DNA of 64,000 bases from Branchiostoma lanceolatum (taxonomy: Eukaryota > Chordata > Leptocardii > Amphioxiformes > Branchiostomatidae). The stretch's first letter is position 1. The number at the start of each line of letters is the position of its first letter. A model generated the notes under the pieces. The model was not told where the DNA came from, made no database searches, and worked only from the letters and a program-made list of their open reading frames with translations. The stretch lies in assembly GCF_035083965.1 (NCBI RefSeq), contig NC_089729.1:12139464-12203463 (forward strand), read 5' to 3'. A program made the translations under genes and the position numbers. Positions 11,351 through 25,300 of the stretch are shown one piece after another.

Positions 11351-14300
11351 ACAAGGTTATACATGTACTCATCCGCAGCCTGGAGAAGAACAGGGCAGAC
11401 AATTTCTTTCTTCTTCAACATGAAAGTTCTCATTAGCATACTTGGCTGCATACTTAGCTGCTATGAATTCAAAGGTTAAGGCAATGCAAGGGTATTGCTT
11501 CATCCACGTCTTTCTAATACACACAAGCACGCGTCACAATCGCGTGACCATAAGAGTGACGTCATTGCAGATAAACTCAAGTCACTTATTCACCTCGTCG
11601 GCATACTTGACACAAGTTGACAGCAATGGTGCATGCAAAGCAAGACGACATGCTTCGCTGAGATCTTGGTGTGAACTGAGTGTATTTACTAAATCCCGTC
11701 TTTCTAGATACACAATCACGTCATTATAAGATGCAGATCTTAAGAGTGACGTCAGCATACAGACAATCCAACGTCACTTCTTCAGCTCATCTGCATGAGT
11801 TATGTATACTTGACGGCTATGGAACATGTAGAGCAAGGTTAATACTTCCCTCACATCTAATTTTGATGGACAAATAATTCTTATGAATTTACCATGTATA
11901 TTATCCATATCCATATGTTTTTGATACACATGTTATTACCACATCCATGTACACTTACACATGTTCTTGTGACTTCAATTCCACTCATCTGCATCTCAAA
12001 GGGGTACGTTGCTAGATAACAAAGTACTTCCCACACACTTTACTGGGAAGGGACACTGTACATCAAAGTAAACATGCCACATCGTCCCTGAGCTATCCTA
12101 TATCCGTAATCCTTATGAATCTGTTCATGTATACATATGCGTGTTAGGCACATTGCCAGCCTCCTGAGGCACTCGGCTGCAAAGCAGCAAGAAAACATCA
12201 TTTCCACTTTACTGGTGCTTAATCAGGAGTAAAGGACCATGAAAGTGCCTTTGATTCAGATTTACATATTAAATTGTATACCATACATGTATGTATATGC
12301 AAAATTCACACTTTGTCAGAAAATACAAAAATCAATACTTTTCTTGATTATGGTAGACTTTTTACATTGTATGTCTGTTGCTTAATGTACATTAGCAATA
12401 TTACTGAGCTGATATCTACATGCAGATTTAATGGAAATGCACATTTACTCTCCCATTCTGATATATCTTCATATTTATGTATATATTTTTTTAAACTATA
12501 TCACGTTCCTGGACTTAAGAGCTATGGCTAGAAGAGAATATCACATCAATGTTGCCTACTCCGCAAACATAAGTCTCACCAACATGAATTGTTTCAACAT
12601 GACGTGAACTGGATGTGCCACAGGGGCTCAGGTTTGATCTGCTCACTGGGAGACAGGCTCTAGCACCTGTCAGAATTCACCAGGCTCTTTAATTGACAAC
12701 AGCCTTGAGGGCGTGGCTTTTATGACATCTCCAACAGGAGACCTTGCCCCCTACTGCTTGCCTACATGCAGAGGAGCAGAGTCCTGCAGTGAAAATGCCT
12801 AGGGCGTGGCTTTGACGACATATCCAGCAAAAGACTGCTCCACTACATGAACGTCATACCAACATTATGGAGATATGCCTTGCTTAGACTTAGATCCTCC
12901 TGTGCCTAGTGGCACTCTGAGCAAGAAGCTTTCTGCACTTATGTCAGCTCTGGGCCAGGGCCTCTAGCCTACACTATACTTTCCACGTCCATTTTTGTAG
13001 CATTATGTTAAGTTTTGGTTGTAAACGCTTTCTTTCCCCTTTGTTGGCCTGCCAATGCAGCGCTACTTTTTGCCTCGCCCTGTCTTTCTACTGGTATCCG
13101 AAGGACGGGAAGATATGAAAGTATAGACATATACCTGAATAATTCAAAGGCTCCTTCATATAAGCTTTGCTATTTTGCAACCAAGGCCTTATCATATATT
13201 CCATTAAGAAACCTGATATTTGCTTATTGAAATCCAAACAGATGGCTTGTCTGTCCTTGGTGCTAAAGTGCTGCTGTTAGGCAGTTGTGCCTTCCGGCCA
13301 AATCTACCTTCTTTGATAAGCCGGTTTTCAGAATTACCACGCATAACATACATATAGCGGCATACATGTATGTCAAAAACTAGTGCATTTATTACATCTG
13401 TGCCATGACTGCATTCACAACTATGCCTTTTTCATGCATGAACCATTAATCATATCTATTCTCATATTTGACATGAATGGACTGGAATAACAATTGTATG
13501 CAAATTGTACAAGATGCAATGACAGAAGCAATAACATTATTATTACAACAACATTTGTATACTGATATGAAAATAAGGTATAACAGTATATTTACTGATT
13601 TGATCCTGCTTTTAAAATATGTAATCCATACATTTTGTTTATTTACCTACATATACAGATAGACAAATGTAAGAAAGTCGACATTATAGCAACCTATCAG
13701 TATTAAGATATTCAGGTCAATTGCATATCGGAAACTCTGTGTGCCTATATTAACTGCAATAAAATGCACATGTACCATAATTCAATAATGCACACTACAC
13801 AAAAGTCTACCAGCAACCGGCCTTTACTTGGCTTTAGTATGTGCATATTAAAGTCAGGTTGCCTTAGGGCCATTTTGTTAAGAAGTGAGATCTATTCTGT
13901 TAATCCAGACCCATGTGTGTGTTGTGTACTACAGGCAAGAAGGCATAAAGTTAAGCCTACATCCAGGCTGAATTATCACGAAAATCAATACTGTGGTATT
14001 AAGTGTATATGTGCCTGACATGTGTAAGTAACTTGCTTATCCCCGAGGCATACAACAGCGGTAAAGGTCTATCACCAACTTCATGTAGCAAACACAATTT
14101 GCAATGCATCAGCTGTGCATGCACTGTGTCGCTGCCACCCAAGGATGATAACGCACCAGGCTTTTTCTAGAAAAAAAATTGCAAGGGGGAGTATTTCGTG
14201 GGAGTGGAGCAATCAAGCAGGGGGATGGTGTGGAAGGGTTTTTTTACTAATTTTAGTTAAAATGGGGCATTCTATGGCTTCCTGAGGGGTGAAATTATTG

Positions 14301-16301
14301 TCAGACAGGTCACAGTTGAAGACTGTGGTAACATGTGTCCTAAGTACCAGTAGCATCCCTGGTCAATCAGAATTTTATGCTTGTTAGAGAATCTGCTCCT
14401 TAGGGTAAGGGGGGCATGGTCAGGGCATGAGGCCGCTCGGCCCCTGTTCCCCTTGGCGCACTGCTGCAAACTATACTCCAGTCAAAATGCTACCAACCTT
14501 TGCAAAGTACAGGCATCAAAAATATGTCCTCTAAAAAGGACAAAGCACTTAATGTTGAATTTATCCACAGTACACAAAATTGCTGTAATAATACTTTACT
14601 GCTATTGCATGTGTGTGATTTGAACAATAACTAAGATCATTATAAGCCACTTCAACACCAAACAATGACTATGCAGAGTTATATAGCCCTCTGATGGTCT
14701 CATGGGTCCAATGTTACTATAACATCATGAGCAATTTCATCCCAATCATTTTTACGGTAACGCCTTGATGTTCACCTTGTTCATACAATAAAACCTGAGC
14801 GCTCCCTGATCGTAGTGCGATATTGATTACTTGTCCCCCTAGTCAGTAACTGCCGGAATTTATTGAACTATCAAATTACAATCGGACGCCGGCTTGAGCA
14901 GGATTTCGATTGCACCTTCAGTTTTATGTCAATGTGCCACTTCCATGCCAGGCTCTTTTGCCAGGGATGTGCACAGTAATCTTTGTCAGATCCCAAACTT
15001 GGCCGGCTTCCAAAATGACCGTACAGGTTGCACCATAAAATCAATGTCTTTCTCTGATAGAGGCATTCATCCGAAAAACCATTATTTGATGTTGCAAGCA
15101 GGAATGTGCAGTAAATTAGAGAGCTGCAAGGATCTAGCAATGGTACATGGCCTTCTGAAGACATGAAACATTCAAGTTGAAAGTTTTTTTTACCCTTTTT
15201 CATATACTAGAGACAGTTTTCGGAGTGTGTGCTAACTTTGTTGGAAATGGTCCAAGACATATTTGCCCTTGTGAATCCCCAATTTGGAAGATTTGAACTA
15301 CAAACTTTAACAAAGAGAACCCTGTGAATTTCTCAAAGTTTTCCACGCATCATAAGGCGGCATATCATGAATGGCAGTGTAAACCACTTCTCACAAAGGA
15401 AAAAGCAAAAAGGTCATGACAAAAAATATGGTTGCCCTTTTACTGGATTACTCTTCAAAAGTGATCATTATCAAACTTAGATCTACAGCCTAACTGTTGC
15501 GACTGTCGAGTCAAGTACGAGTAAGGTCAGTGACTGGCTTCTTGATCCATTGGTATTTGGTAATTGGTTCATCCATCATATAGCAACAAGGGATATTCTC
15601 TGTCTCTCTGTGTTACTGATTATGCCACAGATATAGCTATGTCTGTGGCAGTGATCTTGCCTCTAGGCTAATCTTCAAGGTTTTACTCGTACTGTAGCTC
15701 TGTTTTCTAGACAGAACAAAGAGCCTAAGATGTTACTTTGAAGCACAGACAGTCTTTCTTTCAACTCACAGCAGTTCAACATGTTCAGTCATAGTCCAGG
15801 ACCTTACTTTCCATCCAAGTTTCCGACTGTAAGTCTCATACATTGTAATCGTGCCGGAACTACATGTTAGACCACCACATTAAAAAAAACAGTGAATCTA
15901 AACTTTAAGGGATCTACTAATAATGCACATCAGTAATCCCTGAGTTCTGCACACTTCAGGCATCCAGGTGTTCAAGACATTTTTGGAAAAGGCCTTGATA
16001 ACACAACGTCATGCAATTTTACTCTTAGTATCCTGGGTGGAATTAGTATATTGATGTTATAATGTCTATAATTTTTCCGGAGGAAAATGCTGCCTGTGAG
16101 GGCAACTGTCTTCCATACTTTAGGAGAAGGAAATAATAAATTTGTGAGGTACAAATAACTTCTAATTTCTTCATTTTACGGCATCCCCCCAAAGACCCCC
16201 AGACGCCCTCTTAGCTAAATTCTTGTGGTAAATATCAGTCAATTGTTTTGCTTGAAGGCCTGCTTGAAGGCCTTTCTTTTATCTATAAACAAATCATTTA
16301 C

Positions 16302-19300
16302 CTTTGTCATGGTCCGACTCGAAGCCCCCGACCATCCTCTTCATGCCCTCGTAGAAGTCTTCAAATCCGATCTCTCCCGTCCCTGTAGGGTCCAAGTGGG
16401 AGGTGATCTCACCCAAGTCCTGCACAACAACATGGCATATATAGTCTGTCAATGGAAAATTTCAAGCAAAAAGCGTCTGCTAATGTTGTACATAACATAT
16501 GTAATATGTTACATCTTTTTAATAAAGTGGCTAAAAAGCATTACTAGATCAGACCACAATGACTCAAGTCCTGTAAAACAACATGTCAAAGTCTCCGCCT
16601 AAACTCTTTGTTTCAAAAGAGAACATTTTCAGCCAAAATTGTCTACTTAAAGGTTCTAGATAACATGTGGAATATGTTACTACATTATTTGAAAAATAAA
16701 TTAAAAGTTAACCTAAAAAGCATTACTAGATCAGACCACAATAAATTTTTCACTTGGTCGTTGGAAATTTCCTTATCCAGATTCCTATATTCAACATAAA
16801 CATACATGTATTGGATTCACAATCAAATGACACATATTCATATACAGTGTACAATCATGTATATCCTTGACAGTAAACACACACAGAAGACATTTATACA
16901 CAACAGGTATGACTCTGTTGATACCTCCCTGGCAAAATGTTAAGAATCACAATAATTATTGAAGTAATTGGAGATGACAGAAGCAATCATTCTTGGAACG
17001 CTATTAAGTATTTTATATTCATAGCTAATTTCAGACACAGCAGTCTGAATTCAAAGTTATCAAGTCATATGGAGCATTTGAAATCACATGTATCCAAGTC
17101 ATTAAAAAATCATGTAAAATGTATGGGTTTTGCATTATGATACAGAGAAGTAAACACTCACTGACAGATACTTTAACTTAGTTCAAGCACTGTATCAATT
17201 TCAAATCAGCTTCAACAGTCTAGACTGGTAATGCTGTATATGCTGTTCTCTACGCATCTTACATAACTAAGGACCAGTCTAGACAGAACAAAGACCATAA
17301 GATGTCTCTTTGAAGAACTCTCACTTTCAACTCACAGTAGATCTGCTGCTCTTTGATCATTTTAATGCAAGTCCTACAGGGCTCGAAATACCCATGTATA
17401 CAACGTGATGTCTGGAGTAGAAAACCTAAAAATCACAGAAAAGGCTAGAAATAACTTCCAATTTTGCAGATTGAAAAAATAAGTCTCTGTTGAATGGAGA
17501 TTTAGCAAAATACTTACTATCTATAGTTTTTGCTATTCAACAGAGACTTATTTTTTTCAATTTGCATAATTACAAGTTACCCCGGTATTTCTAGCCTTTT
17601 CTGTGATTAAAGCAACTTAATTGTTATACAGAATGTATTTGAAATTCACAATTCTCTGGAGGAGTGTCAGTGACAATAACACACACTCACTGAGTCACTC
17701 ATGATCACATGTATTTTGATGAAATAATGCTTCAGAATCAGAGCATTGACAACAAAGTAATAAAATTTAATTGTAATTGCATTCTTAACAGTTACAGCAC
17801 TACTGTTTCAATGTATGAAGTTGAAGACTGTACATGTAGCAGGACAACAACACCAGGTTGAGTACCGTTTATAAGAAAGTTTTCCATTTCGAGTCTTTCG
17901 AGCCCTGACCTTTTAGTGAACCCCGGTGGCATTGCATCATGGAAAGATGCTTTCAACTCTCCTCTCATCATCAGGGAAAAACTATCAACAAGCCGACCAT
18001 CATGGACACCCCCGCTGGGCAGATTCCTTCATCTCATACTGACCATAGCAGGGAATGGGGATCTCTACATGTGCAGTCTTAATGGAAATGCTACATGTGA
18101 TGACTGTATGTAATAGGTCTGAGACACCCCGTGGGGTAAAACATTCTGATTCTGTCTTTTGTACTTGCTTTAATGTAGCGGTACTGTCTGTATATGCATG
18201 TAGCTGTAGGCGATGCATTCGTGTGTGAGTTGTTGAAAATACTGGTAGAAATACTACCGGTACTGTTACATGTACATATGGATACAGCCCTGAGCATACA
18301 TACATATTACTATGTACAATACATGTGTTTTATTATGGGACTTACATGTAAGTTATTGTGCAGGAATTTCAATAAATCACAATTAGAAAACAAGTCTGTT
18401 GGAGGATAATGCTTCTTACTGGGGGTCGCAATTATTTAGACCTTACATCATTGTAAGCCTGCTGAACTTGTTTGAGATGTAACAAGACTCTATGTGTACT
18501 CCAAACACACCCAGGGCGGTCTCAAGCTTTACATTTTCTTCCATCCCTCTCATTGCTCGGGAGCCAATGCTGTTGATTTTTTTTAAATCTGTCGTTTTAG
18601 TCTTACAAAAAAAGTTAAACATTTTCTTTATTTTCATGTCTTAAAGTTAAAAGTTCAGATACTTTTTACAGACGCGGAGAAATTTTTGTTTGCCCTAAGA
18701 AGAAAAGTTCCATTCCAGGATGGAGGGATGGGTCCAGGATACATTACTACCATTTTGATGAATGTTTGGCTTGAATATCGAATCTATGTTACATAAGTGT
18801 GATGTTTGTGAAAGCACTGCAATTACATGGCAAAGTCCAGCTGCAACCCAAATGGGCACCCATCAATAAAAACAACATTTCTCACATTACAACTCCTCCT
18901 TAAATTGCACCAACCATTCATCAAAAGCCACACTTTAAGTTTAAAGTGGATATAATAAAACACTGGTGTTCAATGGCTCGGTACACTTTCCAAGCACTTT
19001 AAAAGGACTACCCGCAATGTTTTACTCAGTCTTACAGACTGTATATACCTCCTCACCAACAAGGCTGAACAGTGGGAGTGTTTGGAAACCAACACAGGGC
19101 CAACCAAAGTACAGTTTGCCAGTTTGCCTGACAAACATGGCTGATTATACACTGCGTTGTCCATTGTGGACAGTGACATGCCGGACTGCCATGCACAAAT
19201 AAATCTGCCAGGACTGTCCTTACTGCTGTTTGGGGACTGCGGACATAAAGCTGAGTAAGAGAAAATCCATGACGGGTCAAATGTAAGGTTGGTTTAACTA

Positions 19301-22300
19301 CCAACTTGTTGGTGGCAATAAAGGCTATGTTCAGTAGCTATATGTCATGGCTGTACAAGCTTGGAATCCAAGTTGGATATTCATGCAAGTACTGGTCTGT
19401 ATGATATATAACCAGTAGTGTTACATGTACAACCAATAAAATTGTACACAATGAAAATGAAAATGCATCAATGCTATTCTCAATTTCCTCGAGTCACAGT
19501 GACTGGGTCAGTTTTCAATTTGGCACCAAGGAAATGCCATTGATATATCGGACAAAAAAGGGTGCTAAAGACAGCACTAAGCATGACCATGTTATGTAAG
19601 ATGCAAACGTGATACAAATGCCAGACGCATCTGACATGGGCTGTCGATAAATAACAATAAAATGCCATCCAATAGATACTCACAATACCCTCAGTGACCT
19701 ACAAACGTTACAATGGGCTGAAAAGAAAATCCAATTGGCAATCGGATATACATGTAGGATGTTTATCCAATCCAGTGGAAGATTTACACAGCATTCCACA
19801 GTTATGATCCTGGTGTGTGTAAACAGAGCGATATTGATGTACAATAACAGACCAGGGCTTGAAATATATTTTTGGAAATTGGTGCACTGGTGCTCACAAC
19901 CAAAAGAATTACGTAGGTGCACAGAAAGAATGCACCACACAAAATAAAGTTAAATGTTAACAAAAGAAATTACTTCCTTCAATCTGGAGCTAATTTCAAA
20001 ACAAGTAATACAACAAACAAAGTACAAGCAAAGCTTATATATATACTTATATTTCAAGAATATTCAGTATAATATTAATAGTGCAAAGCTCCAATTTTGG
20101 GTGCACACAGGTGCAAAAAGGCCCACTATTTCGAGCCCTGCAGACCATATGGCTATCCATGCGGGGACACAACATGATCATGGCTTAATCAGGAAGCCAA
20201 TGCTGCGGCCACAATAGAGGCTAAAACAGATAAGGCCATTTCAGACCTTTGTAGAATCGAATTAAGGTTGAATAGACTGAAAATGGCCCATTGCCACAGT
20301 CCAATAATGACCATCTGGACAGGAAACTTATGTCTTATATTTTATCACTAGACAGAACTTTGAGAGGTATTCTTCACAATTATGTCACAAACACTCAGAG
20401 GCTGTTAACTTACATGATAGATATCTATTCTGTACTATAATATATACAGTGACAAATCATTGACAAGGAGTCTTAATTTACATTCAATATAGAAGAATTG
20501 TGTTGAGAGCTTTAGTAGTTCTTCAAGTCAGCTTAAGTCTTATGGGATTCGCTGCCATTATGAACAGCTCAAAGTTCACTTAGACTGGAGAAGTAAAGAA
20601 CAATGACATGATTGACACCTGCGACCAAAGGTGGCCGTTCTCTACCAAAGTATCAACAGAGAGAAGGGGCGGAACAGGTCACACGTGCACCTGCAGCCAG
20701 GAAGCAATATTATTGGTTTACAATACCACAATAAAAAAGGGCTGGCAAAGCTATATATCATTCTACTATTTCTAGTAAGCATGTACCTTTCCCATCCATA
20801 TGTTACTCGAGATAAATGAAGTCAACCTAAGGCCTACATATATTTTAACATAATTATGCTATATCCTTTCGAGTATGAGGCTAAAACATTCTCCACTGAT
20901 GAAGGTATCTTAGTAGTATGAGTAACTTTTGTTCTAAATTCAAGTAAACGTTGCTACCTTCACTTAAAGATTTAAAGATCTAAAGTGAACGTGACTACCT
21001 TTACTTAAAGATTATACACCTGGGTTCACAAAAATAGAGCATTCCTCCAAGAAGCAGAAATGACCTTTACTGTAGGTACAGAGGTCGTCCGATCTGTAGC
21101 TCAAGGACAAGAATGACACATTGCATTGTGCGTGAACTGCTGATTCTTCACACCTCACTGTCTTGCATGCTCATGCATTATTTACACCTGGTGACCCACA
21201 CAAGACCTTTATACACAACAGGTATCACTGTTGATACCTCCCTGGCAAGAGAGCAGAGTTTTATTTTGTGGGTAACTGCATGTCTGTGTGGCAGTCTGTC
21301 TAGATCTGTGTCTGCTTCTGACCTAAAGCAGTACAAATGTACATGGCTTTGTACATGTGAAGGGGATGAAGTCTGCCATCTCTGGTGTGTTTTGGTGGTT
21401 AGGAACATTACACCCACTTAGATAATTGCTAAATGTAGGGTCTCCAAATGAGATTTGAGTGCTACTGCTTTTCAAAATTGTCTCTTTAAATTGTCTCTTA
21501 AGATCTTGTGGTGCACCATAACTCTCCATTAAAAACAAAAAGTGTAATCATGAACTTCTTTGGGACACTGTCCAGGTTCTACTTTAACTTGTTTTGAAAC
21601 ACTGTTGAAATATAGCCAATTTTATTCCTGTTTAACTGAAAAACTGCGGGCACCAATTTTCCTTCCACTTGGTGAACACAAAAAGCACAAGTCAATTGTT
21701 AACTCCATTGAGAATCTTGCGCGTTATTGCAAAATTAAAATTGATATCCATTTCAAGGTTACAACAGAACTGGAGACTCCTTCCCTTAGAAATGTACCGT
21801 GTATCATGATGAACCAATAATTAAATCAGGATAATGCTGGCCAGGGTAACACAATCCATTATACTTAGGTCATAATACACCGTATGTATAATGTAGCCAT
21901 AATATTAATCTACTCTCTCAGCTCAGTAAAAGACAGACATACCAATTTCAAATATTCCTCTAACTCAGTGAACACAAAGTAACTTGCAAATCATGTCTAA
22001 ACTCTAAGCATTAAGCATCATGTAAGTGTCCAACTTAAGATTGCAGCCCCCCCCCCCGACACCTCCCCCTTGTCACGTACTACAACTGTTTACCTTCCGC
22101 CACTCTACGCAATAACATGGGTAGCAACTACAATTCAGTACAAACAGTTATATAACTTGTTAGAAAATACTTAAATGTCATAGCAACATGTACATGTAGC
22201 ACAAAATGTCAACGTATAAGATTCACTCAAGTTTCACTTTTCAAAATCAGTCAACTTCGTAGATTGTGCACTACAGGAAATTATATTCCACGATATTCAA

Positions 22301-25300
22301 CATACAAATGTATACCGTGGTTCTATATCTTCCCAGCTGCCATAAATCTTGTGTACAAATCCTGTCGTAAATCTTGATGCTCTCTATGGACCAAAAATCT
22401 CTCACCTGCTATCGAACTGACAGATGTACAATCGCGATAACAGCTTCATTGTGACTTTTTAAAACCTTATCATTGGCAATAGATAAAAAATAGTAGTATT
22501 TTGGACCAGGTACATTTTTCAAGACAAGTCATTAAGCTTTGAAACCACATTCAACACCAAGTTTGACTATGATTTTTAAACACACATTCTTGTACAACTA
22601 CAATACCTTTGCATAACGAGATTAGTATCTACAGGAAGACAAATCGTTGATATATTTAGCACTTTCAAATGACATCTCAAGGGATAGCCATCGGCATTGA
22701 TATACAACCTCTCCTTGGTGAATATACTTTAAAGGGGAGAAAACATGCAGATAACAATCTATGCACATCCTGAGGGCTGCATATCATCCAGTTCAAAAAG
22801 AGGCATATGGGAGTATAGCTGCTTTTGATGTAAGTGTGTTCAGCTATTAACTATCCCAGTGTGAGCTTTCGTTTCTATGCATTCTCTTAATTCTCAGATG
22901 TAAACATTAACCTATCTTGTATGTAGGTGCCATTGATTGAAACTTGGTTATCAAGAAATCATAGGAGAGTCAGACTATGACACACAATGAAAAGAACACA
23001 AAGTACTGCTCTGAGATATAGAGACTAATTTGTCGGAAACCAAACAGCCTTGGAAATTGCCATCCGATTTTGCATCGCTAGTATCCTAACAGTAACCATG
23101 GGAAAACCTTGCATCTATATGCATGTAAAAATCACATTGTAAAAGTCTCACCATTCCCCTGGAGAGCCCAAATGTACTGCTGATGTTCTTTAATTTAGCA
23201 CTACAAGGTCAGGAAATGTAAAAGGCCGATAGTTAATGGGCCCGCAACACCCTAGTGTCACAGGGGTGGATCTCTATTATGTCATAAATGCATATTTAAT
23301 TGTTAACAATGTTAAACTTAAATATGATAGAACATAGAAACTTTAATGGGAAGCAAATCTAATGCTTCATAAAACATGAAAACAAAAAGATGAGCAAATG
23401 TCATCCCATATACAACCTATATGTGTCTCTAGCAGTCAGACCCTCAAGCGAATGCCTCATTTATTATTTATTCCACGTTACGCCCGTCTTTTTACTTGAT
23501 CAGAGATGGGCATCACAAGCAACAGTTTCCCCGAGAGGACCGAATGGGAGTAGAGATAAATATCGCCATGCATATCACCACTTTATAATAGTGCGGTCGA
23601 TGTTGATGTATGGCATACGCATAAAAAAAGGCTTGTCTAACATTTTGTTATGCCTCCAAAAAAATCTCTGACTGGAATTAAATCCACAGAACTGAAATAT
23701 TCATGCTTCATGTATTGCATATAAGCTCTATATAATGATACAGTCGAGTTACCATTAAAAATGGAATTCATGATGTGGTTTTTGTCCTTCGCTCCAGTTG
23801 TATTGTCCTTCCTAATATGACCCCATGGCATGACTAATTACCATTCAGTCCCCTACTAAGATATGACCTCAATGTGGTCAATAATGCATTCACAACTTGA
23901 ATGAGTTCAAAAACACCAGAGTGCTTTGTTGTTTTTCAGTAACCTTCAACCATCCTGTGGTAAAGTCTATTTTCTGTCAGAATTTTTTGCCATGCACATA
24001 AGATCTACTGCATTTTCTCACATAAACTGGTAGTCTGTGTTGTTGCAGGAGTGCCCATGGCTGTTCCATAAATTCAGGCCAGAAGAAATAGATCCTACCC
24101 ACAGATATGATAATAATCCTGCATATACCCAGAAGGCATGGACTGTGCTGTTTTACGTGTAGTGCCATCAATAGAAAAACAAATTACATTTGTACCAATG
24201 TTACTTTGTATCTGATAATACACTAGAAAATCTGACAATGCAACTGATTTTTTAAGGCAAATCAATGCCAGACATTGGAAATAACGGGTATCTTTTTACA
24301 AAACTGGACTGAGTTACAGGCATAGTGGATTGCCATTCACAATCAATGGAAGTCTTTCAGAGAACTGGCATGTCATGTACAGTCGCAAAAGTTCAAACTC
24401 AATTCAGAACAAAAAGATTTCGGCTGTGCCCCTGAAGTTCAATGACCCTGTTACTAGTGTTAGTGAAGTCACGTGTTACCGTCAAAATAAAATAATAACG
24501 TCTTTCACGGAACTGGAATGTTGCATACAGTCCCAAACTTCAAACTCAATTCTAAGTGAAAATATTATGGCTGTGCCTCTGAGTTTCAATGACTCTGTTA
24601 CCTTAAAAATGAAATAATACCTTCAATCAAAGAAAATCTACTGTAATTTTCATAACACCACGTCATGCCTTTGTTGAAGAGGAAACATGGGACAATAAAC
24701 CAGGTATTGGGTGGGTGAGTAATATGAGTTATCATTATGGTCAGTAGATTTCTATGGACCGCAATATATTTACCTTTCAAAATTTACTCAGTCAAAACAT
24801 GACCCTGTCCAAAACATGAGCCTGTCATCCATGATTGAGAAACAGCTGTGATATATATAATATGGGTCTATATTGCAGCATCCAGAAAGTGTATTTCAAA
24901 CATTGATAAACAGCTGTAAAAAATGGATACAAACTTAGAAACTAGCTCTCCATGCAGAGATGTAATTCTGTCAAAAGACACTTTCCTGGAACATATATCA
25001 TCAATCTGTAAAAAAAAAGCACCTGGAAATATAAGCGGAGGACAATCAATCATACATTTTAACTAACGGTTAAATGTACATGTAACAAATGAATAAAATG
25101 TGACAAACAAAACAACTTTGTAGGGAAGAAACATCAATATCTCTGACAATGCCCCCAACACTATTTCCTACATCAGACCACTCAAAGCACTTAGTGCAGC
25201 AGTTAATGTCCACATAATGGACACAGAATGCAATAAATTGGTGGAAAAATCCATATCTCATGTCCAACACTGTCTGCCGATGCTATCTCATTCAAGGTAA

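Larger units (their letters stand above)
1..16301. other. Non-coding stretch, presumed intron of the Rab11-FIP-like gene
   Basis: No exon could be supported on either strand. Open frames here are short, lack family signatures and lack paired splice sites. The stretch contains a TACTGTAAATGC foldback element, a minus-strand SINE, a three-copy tandem repeat near 5.6-6.1 kb, GC-rich islands (4.74-5.05, 6.09-6.39 and 11.0-11.35 kb), the 8.3-8.7 kb motif region and a foldback at 8.83-9.02 kb, all listed separately. Reading it as intron rests only on the open donor at 16302. Confidence 0.5.
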
